From the IMG/VR virus record IMGVR_UViG_3300037517_001683, positions 1 through 26,007 of that record: a stretch of DNA of 26,007 nucleotides, one strand, 5' to 3'. Origin of the DNA: a virus. The notes below the pieces were generated by a model. The model was not told where the DNA came from, searched no databases, and was given only the letters and a program-made list of their open reading frames with translations. The translations under genes and the position numbers were made by a program. Shown in pieces: positions 23,558 to 26,007 of this stretch (position 1 is the stretch's first letter; each line of letters opens with the position of its first letter).

Positions 23558-23618
23558 TTTGCTCCTTGTGTTTGCTTGGTGAGATTTAATTATCTGAGTA
23601 TTTAGTCCAGTTGTCAAC
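23558..23618 (-). repeat. Promoter-RBS cassette, copy A
   Basis: This 61-bp stretch is identical to 24491-24551 except at two positions. It covers the -35, -10, leader and ribosome binding site of the 165-aa gene. Confidence 0.93.
23589..23617 (-). promoter_or_regulatory. Strong sigma70-type promoter, copy A
   Basis: TTGACA, 17 bases, GATAAT, followed by an AT-rich start region and the AAGGAGC ribosome binding site of the 165-aa gene. The -35 is a perfect match and the -10 differs at one base. Confidence 0.85.
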
Positions 23619-23630
23619 AATATTTTTTAA

Positions 23631-23644
23631 GGGGCTTTCGCCCC
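23631..23644 (-). promoter_or_regulatory. Intergenic GAAA stem-loop
   Basis: Coding-strand GGGGC-GAAA-GCCCC, a 5-bp stem with a GNRA tetraloop, four bases after the stop of the 279-aa gene and 13 bases before the next -35. It is followed by TTAAAAAATATT, not a U-tract. Confidence 0.72.
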
Positions 23645-23648
23645 ACGA

Positions 23649-24488
23649 TTACCAACCGAAACGCTCAGCGCATACAGGTCCAATACCAAGATCGATGGAT
23701 TCCTGATTGCTAAGCTCGCGGCCACAGGCGCTGCAAGATCCAAAGCGCTTGCCATAAGCGATGGCTGCAGACTTGGGATCATGAGCGGCATCGATGATGC
23801 GCTGCTCTTGCTCAGCGCTGCAATCACGCGACTTGAAAAGTTTGCCGTTGAGTACCTTGCCAAGGTAGGTGTCGCCCTCTTTGATGTACACAGCGCCAGC
23901 GTTTTTGCTGCTCTCGCCAGCAGGGCTAAACACAAAGCTATCAAGGCGAAGCTTGGGCCACTTGATGCCAGCGCTCTTGGCGTTACCGAATGCCACCTCA
24001 ATGGCCTCAACAGTGACTTCTTTAGCCTGGGCTTTACTCACAGCACGCTCTGCTTCCCATTTCGCCTGGCGCTCTGCCCAGCCCTCAGCGCACTTAGTGG
24101 CAGCCGCTAACTGGCGCTCAGTAAGCTTGCCCCACTTCTTGATTGCCTCGAGCATAGCGGCTGCAAACTCGAAGCGCTCAGCCTGGCTGTTAGCCCACTG
24201 CCATACGAGAGGGTTAGCCTGGGCAAAGGTTTCGAGGGCTTGCTGCTGTTTGCGCTCGGCACGGGCCGCGGCCTTCTGACGACGGGCGTCGCGCTCAGCC
24301 TTGGTGAACTTGAAAACCTGATAACCGCGGCCCTTGCAAAGGGTACAGCTACGGTCACCCGTGCAATCACCATAGCCAGTCCAAATGCCAGTACCTCCAC
24401 ACTTGCCGCAAAACTCGCGGATCTCAGTATTTGCGACGACAGGCTTTGCATCGAAGATTGCTTCAAGGTCATCTTTCAAGTCGATCAT
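23649..24488 (-). CDS. Zinc-finger protein with DUF6011-like C-terminus
   Basis: A 279-aa protein with two cysteine modules. Near residue 27 are CGKCGGTGIW and CTLCKGRGYQ, two CxxCxGxG-type repeats like half of a DnaJ zinc finger. The middle (60-170) is helical, Ala/Lys/Glu-rich. Near the C-terminus SCSACGRELSNQESIDLGIG with PVCAERFGW is the DUF6011 pattern (CxxCGRxLxNxxSIxxGIGPxC). The part before it (FSPAGESSKNAGAVYIKEGD, YLGKVLNGKLF) resembles a small beta domain often found with it. Function unknown; DNA or protein binding is a reasonable guess. It has promoter copy B at 24522-24550 and a CCAGGAGCAAAAC leader. Confidence 0.85.
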   Translation of the reverse strand: MIDLKDDLEAIFDAKPVVANTEIREFCGKCGGTGIWTGYGDCTGDRSCTLCKGRGYQVFKFTKAERDARRQKAAARAERKQQQALETFAQANPLVWQWANSQAERFEFAAAMLEAIKKWGKLTERQLAAATKCAEGWAERQAKWEAERAVSKAQAKEVTVEAIEVAFGNAKSAGIKWPKLRLDSFVFSPAGESSKNAGAVYIKEGDTYLGKVLNGKLFKSRDCSAEQEQRIIDAAHDPKSAAIAYGKRFGSCSACGRELSNQESIDLGIGPVCAERFGW

Positions 24489-24490
24489 GT

Positions 24491-24551
24491 TTTGCTCCTG
24501 GTGTTTGCTTAGTGAGATTTAATTATCTGAGTATTTAGTCCAGTTGTCAAC
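24491..24551 (-). repeat. Promoter-RBS cassette, copy B
   Basis: Second copy of the 61-bp cassette at 23558-23618 (59 of 61 bases identical), placed directly before the 279-aa gene. Confidence 0.93.
24522..24550 (-). promoter_or_regulatory. Strong sigma70-type promoter, copy B
   Basis: TTGACA, 17 bases, GATAAT, identical to copy A. A perfect 8-bp inverted repeat overlaps its -35, which could make this copy differently regulated. Confidence 0.85.
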
Positions 24552-24559
24552 TGACAACT
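24542..24559. promoter_or_regulatory. Inverted repeat overlapping the -35, possible operator
   Basis: AGTTGTCA-AC-TGACAACT: two perfect 8-bp arms separated by two bases, covering the -35 of promoter copy B. Copy A keeps only the promoter-side arm and a short GTTG-A-CAAC remnant. A dimeric repressor site is the simplest reading. Confidence 0.5.
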
Positions 24560-24562
24560 TGA

Positions 24563-24578
24563 AGGGGCCGAGGCCCCT
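24563..24578 (-). promoter_or_regulatory. Intergenic stem-loop before promoter copy B
   Basis: Coding-strand AGGGGC-CTCG-GCCCCT, a 6-bp perfect stem, eight bases after the stop of the 90-aa gene. No U-tract follows. Confidence 0.7.
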
Positions 24579-24586
24579 GGGTTTGA

Positions 24587-24859
24587 TTAGATGACTGAGA
24601 AGGGTGCTACGAGTTCTTGGAAAGCATCGCAACCACTAACTTTATGACTTTGAGGAACACCCCAGTATTTGTAATTAAGTTTCCAAGGGCTGGTTCCACG
24701 AACCTTTTGCAAGAAACGCTCGGCACGATTTTTGTCGCGGAAAATGGCAGCGTGTGCAATTGCCTCCCAATGACTATCGCTGCAAGCGCGATCCAAACCT
24801 TGGATCTGAAAGCCGTCCATGCCCTTGATGTTTACTTTGACTACTTGAAGGTTTCTCAT
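24587..24859 (-). CDS. Small unknown early protein
   Basis: A 90-aa protein starting MRNLQVVKVNIKGMDGFQIQ, with a helix HWEAIAHAAIFRDKNRAERF and a Trp/Tyr-rich PWKLNYKYWGVPQSHK segment, ending in a short hydrophobic tail. I chose the ATG at 24859 because CCAGGAGCAAACAA, the shared leader of this module, lies just before it; an ATG 19 codons earlier has no ribosome binding site. I do not recognise a family. The fold looks like one small alpha/beta domain. Confidence 0.78.
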   Translation of the reverse strand: MRNLQVVKVNIKGMDGFQIQGLDRACSDSHWEAIAHAAIFRDKNRAERFLQKVRGTSPWKLNYKYWGVPQSHKVSGCDAFQELVAPFSVI

Positions 24860-24903
24860 TTGTTTGCTCCTGGTTGGTTTGCGTTGTTTGCTACTGAGAC
24901 TCA

Positions 24904-24934
24904 ACTGTACTCTCATTTAGTCCACTTGTGTAGA
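24904..24934 (-). promoter_or_regulatory. Degenerate third copy of the early cassette, weak promoter
   Basis: Upstream of the 90-aa gene, TGGACTAAAT and the downstream TCTCA-AGCAAACA words of copies A and B are kept, but the hexamers are poor (TCTACA, 19 bases, TACAGT). It overlaps the last codons of the nuclease gene. It may be a weak promoter or a conserved protein-binding site. Confidence 0.35.
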
Positions 24935-25243
24935 CACACGCCAACCATCTGACAAATGGTCATGGTAAGCAACCAAACGGCGGGTCACATGCAACAGTTC
25001 AGCCTCGTCTACCTGGTAATGCCTCGTAAAAGCTTTGATACCCATGCCATGAATGCCAGTGCGTCCCCTATGGTGCTCAGGGCATAGCGGGATTGCGTCA
25101 TAGTGAGATGCGCGCTGGGCCATGCCCGTGCCTTTACGAGGGTGATGGATCTCTGCTGGCGTGCCTGGCGTGCCTAATCTGAAGCACAGAATGCAACCAA
25201 TCGCCGCCACTTTATCGAGGTGTTTTTTCTCGTCGGCAGTCAT
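24917..25243 (-). CDS. Ref-type RecA-dependent nuclease
   Basis: A 108-aa protein of the phage P1 Ref (recombination enhancement) family, HNH-like nucleases that cut at RecA-bound D-loops. Features: CILC (17-20) as the first zinc pair; PAEIHHPRKGTGMAQRASH (29-47) with the H33-H34 catalytic histidines; AIPLCPEHHRG (50-60) with the second cysteine and histidines; then GIHGMGIKAFTRHY (63-76), the family signature. Only the C-terminal nuclease domain is present; the basic N-terminal tail of P1 Ref is absent, as in many phage homologues. It overlaps the previous gene by ATGA and stands near a RusA resolvase, which supports a recombination or genome-processing role. Confidence 0.88.
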   Translation of the reverse strand: MTADEKKHLDKVAAIGCILCFRLGTPGTPAEIHHPRKGTGMAQRASHYDAIPLCPEHHRGRTGIHGMGIKAFTRHYQVDEAELLHVTRRLVAYHDHLSDGWRVSTQVD

Positions 25244-25413
25244 GGCGTTTTTTGTGCAAGCTTTGCAGCATAAGCCAGGCCTGAACGAAAGCCAGCGCTC
25301 CAGCCCTCGGCGTACACCTCCTCAGTCCAGCCCTTATCGTCTTCCCAAGCCACTGAACCAATGAAGTCGGCCAGGTCTGCCAGCATCTGCTTGTGGCGTC
25401 CATCGTTGCTCAT
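25240..25413 (-). CDS. Small unknown protein (57 aa)
   Basis: A 57-aa protein: MSNDGRHKQMLADLADFIGS, then WEDDKGWTEEVYAEGWSAGF and RSGLAYAAKLAQKTP. It reads as three helices and is slightly acidic. I chose the ATG at 25413, which shares its A with the upstream TGA (TGATG) and has GAGGGCAAGG before it; an ATG at 25500 is in frame but would overlap the upstream gene by 88 bases. The stop overlaps the ref start. No function is known to me. Confidence 0.7.
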   Translation of the reverse strand: MSNDGRHKQMLADLADFIGSVAWEDDKGWTEEVYAEGWSAGFRSGLAYAAKLAQKTP

Positions 25414-25745
25414 CAGATCGTTGCCTTGCCCTCGTTGCGCAGATTGGCTTGTTCCGTTCTCCATATGTCCACTCTGGCTTGTGCTGCTATCAAATCCCAT
25501 CTTAATTTCTCCTCAGTTTGGACTGCAATTTCAATGCCCCTCAACAATTCGATGTACTCGGGGTGCGCGTAAGCGTCACGCTCTTGAGCGCCCAGCGCTG
25601 TCTCGAGCGATTGCTTCATCAACAGAGCCTTCTTACTTTTCCTAAATTCTTCAAGGTACACGCGCTGTGCTTTTGCGTCAGCAAATTGTTTTGCGTGTTT
25701 GATGATGTAGTCAACCGCGGCGTGCGGATCACGATCTTTGCTCAT
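25413..25745 (-). CDS. Small helical unknown protein next to the RusA gene
   Basis: A 110-aa, almost wholly helical protein: HAAVDYIIKHAKQFADAKAQ, RVYLEEFRKSKKALLMKQSL, and a C-terminal helix with LRWDLIAAQARVDIWRTEQA. The first two helices resemble a small unknown protein often encoded beside RusA-type resolvases in aquatic phages. It may bind nucleic acid, but no motif proves it. The ATG lies inside the end of the RusA gene (17-bp overlap) with GAGAG before it. Confidence 0.78.
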   Translation of the reverse strand: MSKDRDPHAAVDYIIKHAKQFADAKAQRVYLEEFRKSKKALLMKQSLETALGAQERDAYAHPEYIELLRGIEIAVQTEEKLRWDLIAAQARVDIWRTEQANLRNEGKATI

Positions 25746-26007
25746 AGACTCTCACTTTCACCATGCCGGCAATAATTGGGTTGCGATAGATTCTCAGGTC
25801 CGAGATTTGGTTGTCGTCCTTCCAGACTTTGGCGTGCGTCAAGCTGTCGAGCAGGGACTTGAGCAAGTTGTCGATGTCCCGCTTGCGTTTGTCCGGCGGG
25901 AACACTTCGATCTCGACCCGCAGGTCCCCCTCGAGTTCGTAAGTCTTCACCCCATGTTCCATGAGACACAGATTGACTGCTTTGCGGTAGGCCTGGCCCT
26001 CCTGCGA
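25729..26007 (-). CDS. rusA: RusA-family Holliday junction resolvase, 5' end outside window
   Basis: The last 92 codons of a RusA-like resolvase; the reading frame stays open to the window edge, starting ...SQEGQAYRKAVNLC. The catalytic acidic cluster is present: PPDKRKRDIDNLLKSLLDSL has the two aspartates of the RRDxDN motif, and VWKDDNQISDL has the third. These correspond to D70, D72 and D91 of E. coli RusA. The enzyme resolves branched DNA before packaging. An internal ATG at 25962 would lose the conserved SxEGxAYR segment, so the gene almost surely begins beyond the window. Confidence 0.88.
   Translation of the reverse strand, partial: SQEGQAYRKAVNLCLMEHGVKTYELEGDLRVEIEVFPPDKRKRDIDNLLKSLLDSLTHAKVWKDDNQISDLRIYRNPIIAGMVKVRVYEQRS

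Noticed and set aside
23631-23644. Hairpin taken as an intrinsic terminator because of nearby A/T tracts
   Set aside because: On the transcribed strand the stem is followed by TTAAAAAATATT and not by a U-tract; the T-run belongs to the opposite strand.
25240-25500. Longer 86-aa form of the 57-aa gene starting at 25500
   Set aside because: It would overlap the upstream gene by 88 bases with a Ser/Gln-rich N-terminus; the TGATG-coupled ATG at 25413 has a better ribosome binding site.
1-26007. tRNA genes, integrase, attachment sites, insertion sequences
   Set aside because: Reading both strands I found no cloverleaf with a TTCRA arm, no tyrosine or serine recombinase motif and no transposase; this is a negative from reading, not a computed search.

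Overview
The window is a contiguous piece of a tailed double-stranded DNA bacteriophage (Caudoviricetes). Every gene I accept is on the minus strand, so transcription runs from the right end (26007) to the left end (1). Genes are packed with short overlaps (ATGA, GTGA, TGATG, TAATG) or gaps of a few bases, and most have a strong AGGAG-type ribosome binding site. No integrase, repressor, tRNA or host gene is visible. The structural protein style (MCP, PFGLRPV-type decoration protein, a 'PAKTKAQFRLMKAAE' protein, GG-x-V-rich proteins) resembles uncultured aquatic phages of Gram-negative bacteria. That placement is inference; the host cannot be read from the sequence.

Right end, early or recombination module (about 22.7-26.0 kb): a RusA-type Holliday junction resolvase cut by the window edge, two small unknown proteins, a Ref-type RecA-dependent nuclease, a 90-aa unknown, a zinc-finger/DUF6011-like protein, a 165-aa unknown, and two small genes of 58 and 38 aa. 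Two of these genes are preceded by an almost identical 61-bp cassette with a near-consensus sigma70 promoter (TTGACA-17-GATAAT) and the ribosome binding site. A stem-loop sits just upstream of each cassette, after the previous stop codon. The module ends at an intrinsic terminator (22642-22667), followed by a new promoter (22563-22591) for the packaging and virion genes.

Middle, packaging and head module (about 8-22.5 kb): small and large terminase, a very large 1654-aa mosaic 'polyvalent'-type protein with two ADP-ribosyltransferase-like segments and an HDFFGH motif, portal, two small unknowns, a GroES-like co-chaperonin, a probable scaffold, a conserved unknown, a probable decoration protein, the major capsid protein and a beta-helix protein.

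Left end, accessory virion and glycosylation module (1-8 kb): a lysine/glycine-rich repeat protein, several small structural proteins, a C1q/TNF-like protein, a tail connector with what looks like a discoidin-type insertion, a zinc-finger protein, and a fibre protein with 85 uninterrupted Ser-Gly-X triplets. The fibre stop codon overlaps the start of a glycosyltransferase-methyltransferase fusion. That is followed by a second glycosyltransferase and the start of a third gene, so the cluster may decorate the serine-rich fibre.

The most notable elements are the giant mosaic protein, the GG-x-V peptide tags it shares with the lysine-rich protein, the Ser-Gly-X fibre coupled to sugar-transfer genes, and the repeated stem-loop plus promoter cassettes.
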